64,000 bases of DNA. Origin: an uncultured Steroidobacter sp. Its GTDB lineage: Bacteria; Pseudomonadota; Gammaproteobacteria; Steroidobacterales; Steroidobacteraceae. Numbering within the stretch: the first letter of the stretch is position 1; each line of letters begins with the position of its first letter. The notes under the pieces are model-generated. The model made no database searches. It had not been told where the DNA came from and saw only the letters and a program-made list of their open reading frames with translations. Below, piece by piece: positions 34,924-44,307 of the stretch. A program made the translations under genes and the position numbers. The DNA lies in assembly GCF_937958065.1 (NCBI RefSeq), contig NZ_CALFXI010000102.1:1-64000 (forward strand). Direction: 5' to 3'.

Positions 34924-36263
34924 ACCAGAATCTCGCTGAGAGGACTGGATGTCATGTTGCTCTTGCTGCCCCAAGTCGGAACTTCGACGCCCATGGTCCG
35001 CAACATCGTGTATCCGACTCGTGACACGCCGGTTGCCTCCGCATCCACGTGCAGCCCCGTCTTCACCCGGCCGCCGCCGCGACCTGCGGTGAACGCCACC
35101 ATTTTGTCGAGAGAATGAATGCGAGCGTCGCCGTGATCGGTGTTGGCGTAGATCAGGACGTTGTCGAGCAGCGTGCCATCGCCTTCGCGAATCTTCGTGA
35201 ATGCCTCGACGAAGTAGGCCCACTCCTCGATGGCACGATGCGCGAACCAGGCGCAGTGAGGTTGATAACCGAGCGTGCCGTCGATCGGCTCTTCGTGAGT
35301 GGTCGTGTGATGCGGCTTGTCGAAACCCGCGCGCGTGGTATTCGCCTGCGCATTCGAGTAGCTCATGTTGAATACGCGCGTCTGGTCACAGGCGACTGCC
35401 ATCACCATCAGCTCGGTCATCATGCGATGTCTGACCTTCACCATGTCCGCCTCGCCGCCCATGGGCAAGTCGCTCGAGAGCTTCGGCGGCGCACGACAGG
35501 CGGCAATCGGCTCGGGCCGGGTGAGCTGCTGATCGAACTGATGCTCCAGATGGCGCAGGCCACTGAAGTACTGATCCAGGCGTTCGCGATCCGAGGCGCT
35601 CACCGACTTTTCCAGCGACTTGATCTCCCCCATCACACCGGACAGCACGCTGCGACGGGCCATCAGCCGCGGATTGGGCTTGAACTCCGGCGAGTTCGGA
35701 TCCTGGAAGTCGGCACCGAACAGACGCGCGTAGAAATCCATCGGGGAGATCTCCGGCGGGTTTGGCGCATTCGGCGTTTCGTAGCTGACAGTGTTACGGA
35801 AGTCGCCGGTCGCGGCGGCGGTCAACGTGCGGAACCGCGTCGTGCGTCCGATCTGATTCGCGATCGTGATGTCGATCGTCTCGCCCGGCCGCTGGCCACC
35901 GGACTTCGGCGCGGCGCCGGTGCGGCCGATCACCCATCCGGAGTAGTGACACAGATTCGGCTCGCCGTCGCGGAACGCGGTGAGGTTGGTGATCAGGTTG
36001 ACATGCTCACGAACCCGCGCGACCGGTGCAAGCTGCTCCGGAATGTCGTAGCTGGTGCCGGTCTTCTGCGGGACGAAGATGCCGTTGGTCGCGCCCAGGC
36101 CCCAAAACCAGGTCCCGAAACGCACCGGCATCGGTCGACCGTCGGCCAGTGCCGTGGCGTTGTCGTTCAAGAAACAATCGAGCAGCGGCAGGCCGACCGC
36201 AACCGCGGTGCCGCCCAACATTCCACGCAGCATGCGTCGTCGGCTGAGCTTCTTGGCTTTCAT
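34920..36263 (-). CDS. DUF1552 protein with Tat signal
   Basis: The 447-residue protein begins with a twin-arginine signal (KKLSRRRMLRGMLGGTAVAVGLPLLD) and continues as a DUF1552 protein: RFGTWFWGLGATNGIFVPQ, CHYSGWVIGRTG, MARRSVLSGVMGEIKSL and LIYANTDHGDARIHS. This family is best known in planctomycetes and myxobacteria, always next to DUF1587/1592-type haem proteins. It is the second gene of such a set here. The family resembles secreted sulfatase/phosphatase-like enzymes, but no activity is established. Confidence 0.88.
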   Translation of the reverse strand: MKAKKLSRRRMLRGMLGGTAVAVGLPLLDCFLNDNATALADGRPMPVRFGTWFWGLGATNGIFVPQKTGTSYDIPEQLAPVARVREHVNLITNLTAFRDGEPNLCHYSGWVIGRTGAAPKSGGQRPGETIDITIANQIGRTTRFRTLTAAATGDFRNTVSYETPNAPNPPEISPMDFYARLFGADFQDPNSPEFKPNPRLMARRSVLSGVMGEIKSLEKSVSASDRERLDQYFSGLRHLEHQFDQQLTRPEPIAACRAPPKLSSDLPMGGEADMVKVRHRMMTELMVMAVACDQTRVFNMSYSNAQANTTRAGFDKPHHTTTHEEPIDGTLGYQPHCAWFAHRAIEEWAYFVEAFTKIREGDGTLLDNVLIYANTDHGDARIHSLDKMVAFTAGRGGGRVKTGLHVDAEATGVSRVGYTMLRTMGVEVPTWGSKSNMTSSPLSEILV

Positions 36264-36271
36264 GTTATGAG

Positions 36272-38005
36272 CTACCTCGATGTCAAAGTTTGCGGGGCGG
36301 TTGACGCGGGCTCGGTTGCTACCGTCAGTTGTGACGGGCGCTGCGCTGACTTCAGGTCGGGTAACGGATGAATCACGCGCTCGCGACGCGTATACACCTT
36401 GCTGAACGCACGACTGAGCGCGATCTCACGGAGCAAATCGGGCAGCACATAGCCATCCGCTTCGAACCGCTCGGACAGATACTCCAGCACGCGTCGGTCG
36501 TTCTCAGCGCTCGGCGTTCCGGTGCCATAGGCAAAGGCACGGCGCACCATGCACCAGGGCAGTTGCGGATTGTCGCGCAAAGCCTCGCCCAGACCGGCGG
36601 CATCGGTGAACTCGACACCATCGAGATTACCGCTGGTATCGATCGGTGCATCGTTCTCGGTCTGGCGGAAGCCGCCCGAGCCGTCGAATGCCTCCATCGT
36701 CAATCCCATCGGATCGGTGATGCGATGGCAGCCTGCGCAGCCTGGATCCTGCAGATGGAAGTTCACCCGCTCACGCGCGGTCTTGATGTTTGGATCCGGA
36801 TTCTGAATTGCCGAGAAATCGACGTTCGGCGGCGGCTTCGGCACGTCCTGACACAGGAACACTTCACGCAGTGCCTTGCCGCGCATCGTGGCCGAGCTGC
36901 GTCCCGGATGCGAATGCAGAGCGAGGAAGCTGACCTGGGTCAGCAGACCCGTGCGCGGGCTGTCCGCCGGGAATTCGAACGGTTCCCAACCCGGGCCGGA
37001 TGCGGGCACTTGATAGATCGGAGCCAGCGACGGCGACATGAACGTCTGGCGCGTCGTGAACAGATCGCGATAGTCCTTCCGTCGCGTGACCAGATGATCG
37101 ACGACGGTTCGCAACGTCTGCTCGCGCGCGTCGACGGCAGTCTCACCGGAGAAGATCGGATAGATCAAATTGTCTTTCGCCAGCGTCGCGAACTGTTCGA
37201 AGGCGAACATGTCGTCGAACAATGCGCGAACCCCCGTTTCGAGTCGCGGACTCGCGAGCATGCGATCCACTTGGCGCTCGAGCCCCCTGCGAGTATGCAG
37301 CTCACCGCTCTCGGCAGCCTTCAGCAACTGCGCATCGGGCGCCGCATTCCACAGGAACAAACTCAGGCGCGTCGCCAGCGAGTAGGCGTCCAGTCGCTGT
37401 TCGCCCGCGCGCTCGGGATCCGGCTCGGGATGCTCCGCAACCAGCAGCACGCTCGGACTGAGCAACAACCCTTCGATCGCGACGCTCAGACCCTGGTAGA
37501 AATCCTTCAATGACGCCGCGGCCTCATTTGCTTCATCGATGAGCGCATCGAGACGCTCGGGCGGCACCGGCCGCCGATACAGCAGCGGCCCCACCTGCGA
37601 AAGGAAGGTGCGCGCGCATTCCGGATCTGCCGCATTGGTTGCGGCTGGCGAGCACGGCACGAGATACGCGCGACTTTCCTCACGCACGATCTCGGCGGCG
37701 ACCTTCCCCGCCGTTTTCTGATAGATCTCGAGCTGAGTATCGGTGATGCCGGCGACCGCGGTGCCGCTGTTGAGCAGGCCGTCGATGCGCGGTACGGCGG
37801 CGAAGTTCGCCGTCGGTTTCACGTTCGGCCCGAACACGTACATCACCGTGTTCAGGTATTGCTGCTCGGTCAGCAGCCGCAGCGACGCGGGCGTGCCTTT
37901 GGACTCCGGCTCCCGGTTGCCGTTCATCAGGCCGACCGCAGCGGCGGCGCCAATGGCCGCGACCGCCACCACACCGACCGCAATAGGACGCACACGTTGC
38001 CGCAT
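36272..38005 (-). CDS. DUF1592/DUF1588/DUF1585 protein with haem-c site
   Basis: The 577-residue protein has an N-terminal anchor (PIAVGVVAVAAIGAAAAVGL). Its domain order is typical of planctomycete-type cytochrome proteins. It runs from LLTEQQYLNTVMYVFG (DUF1587-like), through RLSLFLWNAAPDAQLL (DUF1592), LALHSHPGRSSATMRGKALREVFLCQ (DUF1588) and a CAGCH haem-c motif followed by DPMGLTMEAFDG, to the DUF1585 end. The mature protein is periplasmic and would depend on the ccm genes in this window for haem attachment. The DUF1552 gene follows after 8 bases. Its substrate is unknown. Confidence 0.88.
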   Translation of the reverse strand: MRQRVRPIAVGVVAVAAIGAAAAVGLMNGNREPESKGTPASLRLLTEQQYLNTVMYVFGPNVKPTANFAAVPRIDGLLNSGTAVAGITDTQLEIYQKTAGKVAAEIVREESRAYLVPCSPAATNAADPECARTFLSQVGPLLYRRPVPPERLDALIDEANEAAASLKDFYQGLSVAIEGLLLSPSVLLVAEHPEPDPERAGEQRLDAYSLATRLSLFLWNAAPDAQLLKAAESGELHTRRGLERQVDRMLASPRLETGVRALFDDMFAFEQFATLAKDNLIYPIFSGETAVDAREQTLRTVVDHLVTRRKDYRDLFTTRQTFMSPSLAPIYQVPASGPGWEPFEFPADSPRTGLLTQVSFLALHSHPGRSSATMRGKALREVFLCQDVPKPPPNVDFSAIQNPDPNIKTARERVNFHLQDPGCAGCHRITDPMGLTMEAFDGSGGFRQTENDAPIDTSGNLDGVEFTDAAGLGEALRDNPQLPWCMVRRAFAYGTGTPSAENDRRVLEYLSERFEADGYVLPDLLREIALSRAFSKVYTRRERVIHPLPDLKSAQRPSQLTVATEPASTAPQTLTSR

Positions 38006-38046
38006 TTAAAACCTCTGAAGCTGGTTGTGTCGGGTCGGCAAGGCGG

Positions 38047-39522
38047 TCATGGCCGGGCGCGCTCCATTGAATCCACAACAGCGCCGCTCAATGTTTCATC
38101 GCTGGATGGACGCGACTTCACGCGCACGCGCTCGTCCCAGCGGGCGAGCACGGCCGCCGGCGTAGGCGCGTCCAGCAGACTGCCGCCGATGAAGAAGACC
38201 AGACTGGCCGCCAGTCCCACATAAATAGGAAGGTTTGCGTAGATGTCGCCCAGCACGGCCATCGTGCCCAGCGTTCCGGCCATTCCGGCGAAGATGCTGG
38301 CGACCGCGCCCCTGGCCGTCGCGCGCCGCCAGACCATGCCGCCGAGCACCGCGACCATCAGCCCGCCGACCAGGATGTCGGAGGCAATCGTCAAACCTGC
38401 GATTACGTCCTGCAGGAGGCAGGCGATCACCGCCATGGCGAGGCCGAAGATGACGATATAGACGCGGCTGTGACGAACTTCATCGTGCTGCTCGCCGCCA
38501 CCGTTGCGTCGCCGGCCGTGCACGTCTTCTTTCGCCACTGTGGCAGTGGCGATCAGCGCTCCGCTCGAAGTCGACATGATGGCGGACAAGGCTCCTGCCA
38601 CGACGAGGCCGGCCAGCCCCACGGGCAACACATGCCGGACGATTTCGGTGTACACCTGATCGCGACCTTCGAGCCCGGGCAGCAGGACTTTCGCAGCCAT
38701 GCCTATCAGGGCGCCGGCGATGCCATAAGCAAAGCCATAGCCTGCTGCCGCAAGCCCCGCCCAGCGCGCAACGGAATCGCTGCGTGCCGTGAAGACTCGC
38801 TGCCACAGATCCTGGCCGATGACCATTGTCGGTACATAGAGCACCAGGTATGTGAAGATCTTTCCGGTGCCGATCGCGGTCCAGTCGAACGCTTCGGGCG
38901 GCAAGCGCTCGTGCAGACCCGCGAAGCCGCCGGCGCTGTACAAGGCCATCGGCAGCAGGATGAGAAACATCCCGAGCGTCTTGAGCACGAACTGCACGAT
39001 GTCGGTGAACGTGATCGACCACATGCCGCCGAGCACCGAGTACACGATCACGACGCTGCTGCCGATCAGGATCGCCGGCACCTTGTCGATATCGAACAGC
39101 ACGGAGAAGATTGCGCCGTACGCGATGGTCGAGGTCACCGCGATCATCAATGTGTAGGCCATCATCACGATCCCCGACACGACGGTGCCCATCTCACCGT
39201 AGCGAAGCTCCAGCATCTGGCTGACGGTGTAGACACGCAGCCGATTGATCAGCGGAGCGAGCGCCAGGCTGATCAGCGCAACCCCGGTGGACATCGAGAA
39301 CACCAGCCACACCCCCGACAGGCCGTGCTGATAGCCCAGACCGATGCCGCCGAGCGTGGCACCGCCGCCCATCACCAGCGCGGCGAGCGTTCCGGCATAG
39401 AGCACGGGCCCGAGCCGTCGGCCGGCGACGAGAAAGTCGGCCTGGGTACGCGCGCGCGTTTTCGCGTACCAGCCGATGCCGATCATCCCGGCCATGTACA
39501 AAGCGATTACCAGTAGATCCAT
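38047..39522 (-). CDS. Sodium:solute symporter (SSS family)
   Basis: The 491-residue protein has about 13 membrane segments and SSS signatures: YMAGMIGIGWYAKTRARTQADFLVAGRRLGPVLYAGTLAA and LVVAGALSAIMSTSSGALIATATVAKED (the Na+ site helix). These import organic solutes such as acetate, proline, pantothenate or sugars with Na+. The substrate is not evident. It lies 41 bases upstream of the DUF1592 gene on the same strand and may be the first gene of that operon. Confidence 0.88.
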   Translation of the reverse strand: MDLLVIALYMAGMIGIGWYAKTRARTQADFLVAGRRLGPVLYAGTLAALVMGGGATLGGIGLGYQHGLSGVWLVFSMSTGVALISLALAPLINRLRVYTVSQMLELRYGEMGTVVSGIVMMAYTLMIAVTSTIAYGAIFSVLFDIDKVPAILIGSSVVIVYSVLGGMWSITFTDIVQFVLKTLGMFLILLPMALYSAGGFAGLHERLPPEAFDWTAIGTGKIFTYLVLYVPTMVIGQDLWQRVFTARSDSVARWAGLAAAGYGFAYGIAGALIGMAAKVLLPGLEGRDQVYTEIVRHVLPVGLAGLVVAGALSAIMSTSSGALIATATVAKEDVHGRRRNGGGEQHDEVRHSRVYIVIFGLAMAVIACLLQDVIAGLTIASDILVGGLMVAVLGGMVWRRATARGAVASIFAGMAGTLGTMAVLGDIYANLPIYVGLAASLVFFIGGSLLDAPTPAAVLARWDERVRVKSRPSSDETLSGAVVDSMERARP

Positions 39523-39669
39523 CGTGACCCATGCCTCGGATTCGGAGTCTGTTTAACCGCCCGGCCCCTATCAATGAGCGCCGGGTCGGCATCATTTAGC
39601 GGGACTAAACGCCGCCCTCGATCGCCCAACAGCGGTGCATGTGCGACGCGTTGCGCACCACTCGAGACG

Positions 39670-40923
39670 TCATCGCAGCCGGTCGATGTCCTTCGGTGCG
39701 ACTTCGCCGGCGGCGTTGCCCCACGAATTGCGCACGAAAGTCAGCAAGGCAGCGGCTTGTTCGTCGCTGAGCTTCTGAGCGAACGCCGGCATGGTCTGCC
39801 ACGCGTGCATGCGCCATTCCCGCGACGGCGGCTCGACCGGCAATCGCGGACCGTTGAGCACCAGATCGATCAGCGACGAGGGATCGGGAGCCTGCGCAAA
39901 CGGGCTGCCAGCCAGCGACGGACCGGTGTCGGCCGAGCCTTGGCCGGTGGGCAAATGACAGGTGCCGCAATGAATGTCGTACTGCCTGGCGCCCTCTTCC
40001 ATTACTGCTTTGCCGGGGCGGGCGTTGCCGCGAGCTTTCGCCGGAAGACTCTTCAGGTAAGCCGCCATTGCGCGCGTGTCCGCTTCCGAGAGATGACGGG
40101 TGCTGTTCAACACGACCTCGTTCATGGTCCCCATCACGTGGGTGCGCGTATTGCTGCCGAGCTTCAAGTAGTTCGCGATGTCCTCTTCGGACCATGCACC
40201 GAGACCGTGCGGGGACTGCGTGAGATTGGGCGCACCGCGCACGACTGGCCCGCGCTCTTCATCGATCTCTTGCAGGACACCGCCGGTATAGAGCGCGTCG
40301 GTTTGCTCTGCGCCCAGGAAGTTGCGCGGCGAATGGCAGGCACTGCAATGAGCCAATGCTTCGACCAGATAGGCTCCGCGATTCCACTGCGCCGAACGAC
40401 TTGCATCGGGCACGAAACGGCCTGCCTCGAAATACATCGACTTCCACACGCCAAGCAGGCCGCGCTGGCTGTATGGAAACTTCAGCTCGTTGGCCCTGGC
40501 GGGCTCGCTCACCGGTTTGAGACTCATGAAGTACGCGTACAGCGCGCGCAGATCCGCATCATCGATCTTGGTGAAACTGGGATAAGGAAACGCCGGATAC
40601 AGATGCCGGCCGTCGGGACGCAGTCCGCGACGCATGGCGGCCTCGAATTGCTCGAAGCTCCAGCCGCCGATGCCGGTCGTTTCATCCGGCGTGATGTTGG
40701 TCGAATAGATCGTGCCGAAATCCGTGGGGAATGGCACGCCGCCTGCAAAGACAGCGCCGCCCGGTTGCGTGTGGCAGCTTACGCAGTTGGCGGCGCGGAC
40801 CAGATATTCGCCGTGCTCGATCTGCGTGCGCTCATCGCTGTCGGCTGACGCCGGCGCCGCGACCAGCAGCGCGCTCAACGTGAGGGCCAGCAGAGAGCGA
40901 CCCGCCAGTTTCGCCAGAAACAT
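39670..40923 (-). CDS. Tri-haem cytochrome c (alcohol/aldehyde dehydrogenase subunit type)
   Basis: The 417-residue protein has a signal peptide and three CxxCH sites, CVSCH, CSACH and CGTCH. They are spaced as in the membrane-associated cytochrome subunit of PQQ or FAD alcohol, aldehyde and gluconate dehydrogenases. Supporting segments are GEYLVRAANCVSCHTQPGG, NITPDETTGIGGWS and GAYLVEALAHCSACHSPRNFLG. The partner dehydrogenase is not in the window. A HutC-like sequence lies about 70 bases upstream. A LysR gene is divergent. Confidence 0.9.
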   Translation of the reverse strand: MFLAKLAGRSLLALTLSALLVAAPASADSDERTQIEHGEYLVRAANCVSCHTQPGGAVFAGGVPFPTDFGTIYSTNITPDETTGIGGWSFEQFEAAMRRGLRPDGRHLYPAFPYPSFTKIDDADLRALYAYFMSLKPVSEPARANELKFPYSQRGLLGVWKSMYFEAGRFVPDASRSAQWNRGAYLVEALAHCSACHSPRNFLGAEQTDALYTGGVLQEIDEERGPVVRGAPNLTQSPHGLGAWSEEDIANYLKLGSNTRTHVMGTMNEVVLNSTRHLSEADTRAMAAYLKSLPAKARGNARPGKAVMEEGARQYDIHCGTCHLPTGQGSADTGPSLAGSPFAQAPDPSSLIDLVLNGPRLPVEPPSREWRMHAWQTMPAFAQKLSDEQAAALLTFVRNSWGNAAGEVAPKDIDRLR

Positions 40924-40991
40924 GCACTACCCCATTCGTCACTGCCAAGTTCCCCTGCACGGCTTCGTTGCCGACACGTCTCGACTATAAC

Positions 40992-41001
40992 GTCTATACA
41001 A
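40992..41001 (-). promoter_or_regulatory. HutC-like operator half, cytochrome/LysR intergenic region
   Basis: On the minus strand the bases read TTGTATAGAC, sharing the TTGTATAG core of the site in the hutF/hutI promoter. It lies 69 bases upstream of the cytochrome c start. HutC-type (GntR) operators have such a core. Function is inferred; one half-site matches well, the other less so. Confidence 0.4.
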
Positions 41002-41140
41002 ACCAATTCAAATGCCTGTACATTATTTTTCCCGGGGGCGCGGACCATGAACCGCGACGGCGCATTTCACATTCCGTTTGCACCATTGCGTTGCGTTTTA
41101 TTAGATGTCCATTCGATCGCACGACAGGCGGACGCACGAC

Positions 41141-42109
41141 ATGCAGGACACGGGCGCGGCATTGCCGCCGATGCGTGCAATTCAGGCGTTCGAAGCGATC
41201 GTGCGCTGTGGCAGCGTCGCGGCGGCCGCGGACGAGCTCGGCGTTTCGTCGGGTGCGATCAGTCAGCAGTTGCGCAAGATCGAACGTGAGTTGGGCACGC
41301 GGCTGCTCGAGCGCGATGGGCGCTCGCTCACTCTCACATCTTGGGGCCGCATGTACTACGAGCAGGTACGGACGGCATTCAACGAGCTGCGTCGCGCGCA
41401 GCACCGACTGCAGATCGCGCGCGCCAAGCAAGGAATCGTGCTCAGTGCTCCGCCGCCGCTCGCGCTGTGGCTGCAGCACTTGCTGTTGGAATGGAGCACG
41501 AGTCATGGCGAGGTAAACTTGCGCCTCATCGGCTCGGAACGAGAGCCGGTGTTGCAGGACGAAGGCGTCGACTTTCGCATTTGTTATGGCGCCGACGCGC
41601 GCCGCTACGAGCGTTTTGCGGAATTGTTCGGCGATGCAGTGGTGCCGGTCTGCTCGCCGGAGTTCCTGCGGCGGCATCCGGTGGAAAGCGCGGCCGACAT
41701 TCTGAAGTGTTCGTTGATCGAGATCCTCTGGGACAGCCGGCATCGTCCGCCGCCGAGCTGGGCCGACTGGGCATGGTCGACCGGTGCCGCCCCGCCCCGG
41801 CAGCCGGCGCGCCTGACGTTTTCGCTCGCGAGCGCGGCCATCGATGCGGCTCAGGACGGTGGCGGCTTCGTGCTCGGACAGATCTCGATGATCGCCGAGC
41901 ACGTTCGCCGGGGACGCCTGGTGGTCCCCGTCGACCGGCGTCTGAGCTTGCCGGAATCCTATTTTCTGGCGTGGGAGCGCGGCACACTGGAGCGGCCGCG
42001 CTGCGCCGACTTTCGCAACTCGCTCATTGCTGCCGGCCGGCGGCAGCAGGATCTTTGCAGGAGCGCGCTGCCGTTTACACCGAGCGTGACGAGGAAGTCA
42101 GCGACGTGA
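41141..42109 (+). CDS. LysR-family transcriptional regulator
   Basis: The protein (about 322 residues from ATG 41141; an ATG at 41105 is possible) has a GcvA-like LysR head: PPMRAIQAFEAIVRCGSVAAAADELGVSSGAISQQLRKIERELGTRLLER. The effector domain follows (ESYFLAWERGTLERPRCADFRNSLIAA at the end). Divergent from the tri-haem cytochrome and convergent with hutC, which it overlaps by 35 bases. It may regulate the cytochrome gene or the hut genes. Confidence 0.88.
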   Translation: MQDTGAALPPMRAIQAFEAIVRCGSVAAAADELGVSSGAISQQLRKIERELGTRLLERDGRSLTLTSWGRMYYEQVRTAFNELRRAQHRLQIARAKQGIVLSAPPPLALWLQHLLLEWSTSHGEVNLRLIGSEREPVLQDEGVDFRICYGADARRYERFAELFGDAVVPVCSPEFLRRHPVESAADILKCSLIEILWDSRHRPPPSWADWAWSTGAAPPRQPARLTFSLASAAIDAAQDGGGFVLGQISMIAEHVRRGRLVVPVDRRLSLPESYFLAWERGTLERPRCADFRNSLIAAGRRQQDLCRSALPFTPSVTRKSAT

Positions 42110-42836
42110 AGGTCGCGACCAGCTCATGAAGGTTGCCCGGATAGGTCAGCCGCACGAAAGTGATCGCCGAGGTCAGGCTGCGCGTGGTGCGCTCGACGAT
42201 GAGGCAAGGGCTGCCCGATTTGATCTTCAGCCGCGCGGCCTCCTCGGCGCTGGCACCCGATGCTCGAATGCGGTGCTCGGCGACGTTCCAGGGGACCTGC
42301 TGCAACAGCCAGGCGCCAGGAGATACATCGGCGAACGGTTCCGTTGCCGCGCCGGACACCGATTGCAGGTTGATCAAGCGGTACTCGATGCAGAACGGCT
42401 GATCCTTCGCGAAATGCCGGCACACCAGCTCCAGCACGGGCAGCGGCTCCTCGCTGTTCAGCAAGGCGCGATCCTCGCGCGTGGCGCGGCGTTTGTGTCG
42501 CTCCAGTATCTCGAATCTGTAAGGCATGCCGAGCGCATCGACTTCCGTCTTGATGTCCGGAATGGACAGCACCGCCGACTGCGAATGCGGGCGGCTGACG
42601 AAGCTGCCGAACTTGCGGCGGCGCTCGATGATCCCCGCCTGGGCCAGCTGCGTGAGCACCTTGTTGACGGTCATCCGCGAACAGTCGTACTGCTCCATCA
42701 GCTCCAGCTCGACCGGAATGCGCCGGCCCGGCTCCCAACGGCCGGACAGGATGTTGCCCTGGATGTCCGACAAGATGCGTTGATGCAACGAGGTCGCCTG
42801 ACCGGCCTGTTTGCCACCTCGCGCGACCGTACTCAT
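42075..42836 (-). CDS. hutC: Histidine utilisation repressor HutC
   Basis: HutC represses hut genes and is released by urocanate. The protein has an N-terminal GntR winged helix (LHQRILSDIQGNILSGRWEPGRRIPVELELMEQYDCSRMTVNKVLTQLAQAGIIERRRKFGSFV) and a C-terminal UTRA effector domain ending TYPGNLHELVATF. I start it at ATG 42836; a GTG at 42869 overlaps hutF by 10 bases. It is the second gene after hutF, so it controls its own synthesis if the operator near 44271 is its site. Confidence 0.92.
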   Translation of the reverse strand: MSTVARGGKQAGQATSLHQRILSDIQGNILSGRWEPGRRIPVELELMEQYDCSRMTVNKVLTQLAQAGIIERRRKFGSFVSRPHSQSAVLSIPDIKTEVDALGMPYRFEILERHKRRATREDRALLNSEEPLPVLELVCRHFAKDQPFCIEYRLINLQSVSGAATEPFADVSPGAWLLQQVPWNVAEHRIRASGASAEEAARLKIKSGSPCLIVERTTRSLTSAITFVRLTYPGNLHELVATFTSLTSSSRSV

Positions 42837-42859
42837 CGAAGCCCGCTTTTTCTTTTCCT

Positions 42860-44215
42860 TCAAGCGCACAACTCCTGCATCGTTCTCTCATAAGCATCGC
42901 GCACCGAGTCGCGCGACCGATGTCGACCGCGTTCGACCTGCTTGATGCCACTCACCCAGACACAATCGACGACCCCGCCGCCACTGGCGAACAGCCACGA
43001 GTCGATCAGCGCATCCCCCGAGCGGCACATCATGGCGGGCTCGCGTCGCGACAGGCTCACCAGATCGGCGGCCCCGCCTTCCATCAGTCCCGCGCCCGGC
43101 GTGCCGAGCGCCCGCGCCCCACCCGACAGCGCGCGTCGATAGAGCGCCATGCCGGTCGAATGGCCTGGCAAGCCGATCACGTTGCGGATCCGGAGCGACA
43201 GCCGCTGAGTGTACTCCAGAAGTGACAACTCGCCTGACAGACTGATGCATACATTGGAATCGGTGCCGACGCCGAAGTGACCGTCGACGGCGACAAAGTC
43301 GGCACCGGGAAAGATGCCGTCGCCCAGATTTGCCTCCGTCACCGGGCAGAGGCCGACCGTCGCGCCGCTGCGCGCGATGCCGTCGATCTCGCCCGCGTCC
43401 ACGTGGGTGGCGTGCACCAGGCACCAGCGCGAATCCACCGCGACATTGTCCAGCAACCAACGTACCGGCCGCAGACCCGACCAGGCGAGGCAGTCGCGAA
43501 CTTCGTTCTGTTGTTCGGCGATGTGAATGTGCACCGGCGCGGCCGGCAACATGCGGACTACCTCAGCAAGCTCACGAGGCGTTACTGCACGCAGGCTGTG
43601 CGGCGCGACACCGACCACACTCGCCGGCAGCGGCGCCACAACCTCACGGCAGCGCTCCAGTAGCCGTGCATAAGTCTCGACGTCGTGAATGAAACGCGCC
43701 TGCCCCGCGTTCGGCGCCTGGCCACCGAACGAACCATGAGCATAGAACACCGGCAGCAGCGTCAGCGCGATGCCTGTCTCGCCCGCGGCCGCAGCGATGC
43801 GACCGGCCATCTCTGCCGGATCGCCGAAGCGGCGGCCGCCTATATCGTGATGGAGGTAGTGAAATTCGCCCACCCGACCGAAGCCCGCTTCGAGCATCTC
43901 GACGTATGCCTGCGCGGCGATGGCCTGCAGGTGCTCAGGCAACATGCGCGAGGCAAATCGATACATCGTGTCGCGCCAGCTCCAGAAATTATCCTCGCTT
44001 CGGCCGCGCGTCTCGGCGAGACCGGCCATCCCGCGTTGAAATGCATGACTGTGCAGATTCGGCATCGCCGGCACGATTGCTTCATGACGTTCATCGCCCA
44101 TCTTTGGCGCAACATCACTCTCGATGGTTGCGATACGCGCGCCATCGAGGTGCAACCGCGCCGATTGCACCCATCCCGTCGCCGTGAGCAGTTGCTCAGT
44201 ATACAAAACAGTCAT
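42860..44215 (-). CDS. hutF: Formimidoylglutamate deiminase
   Basis: HutF deaminates N-formimino-L-glutamate to N-formyl-L-glutamate, the step that distinguishes the five-step pathway. The 451-residue amidohydrolase has metal ligands in NLHSHAFQRGMAG, the substrate loop HYLHHD, HIAEQQNEVRDC, and VGTDSNVCISLSGELSLLEY with the catalytic Asp. It is divergent from hutI and followed by hutC. Both promoters fall in the 92-base gap between hutF and hutI. Confidence 0.95.
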   Translation of the reverse strand: MTVLYTEQLLTATGWVQSARLHLDGARIATIESDVAPKMGDERHEAIVPAMPNLHSHAFQRGMAGLAETRGRSEDNFWSWRDTMYRFASRMLPEHLQAIAAQAYVEMLEAGFGRVGEFHYLHHDIGGRRFGDPAEMAGRIAAAAGETGIALTLLPVFYAHGSFGGQAPNAGQARFIHDVETYARLLERCREVVAPLPASVVGVAPHSLRAVTPRELAEVVRMLPAAPVHIHIAEQQNEVRDCLAWSGLRPVRWLLDNVAVDSRWCLVHATHVDAGEIDGIARSGATVGLCPVTEANLGDGIFPGADFVAVDGHFGVGTDSNVCISLSGELSLLEYTQRLSLRIRNVIGLPGHSTGMALYRRALSGGARALGTPGAGLMEGGAADLVSLSRREPAMMCRSGDALIDSWLFASGGGVVDCVWVSGIKQVERGRHRSRDSVRDAYERTMQELCA

Positions 44216-44263
44216 CGTGCCAACTCCCGCGATACGCGCGCGGCCCTTGCATTCTCGGTATCG

Positions 44264-44281
44264 ATTATATGACTATACAAT
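44264..44281. promoter_or_regulatory. Divergent hutF/hutI promoter with HutC-like operator
   Basis: On the minus strand TATAAT at 44269-44264 is a good -10 for hutF, 48 bases before its ATG. On the plus strand TACAAT at 44276-44281 suits hutI, 26 bases before its ATG. Between and over them the minus strand reads TTGTATAGTC (44280-44271), a HutC/GntR-type core. A repressor there would block both transcripts. No experimental support is available. Confidence 0.55.
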
Positions 44282-44307
44282 AACACTTCGACAGGCTCGA
44301 TACACCG

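Noticed and set aside
44191..44210. TTTTGTATAC resembling a HutC half-site at the start of hutF
   Set aside because: It lies inside the first codons of hutF and differs from the shared core; likely chance.
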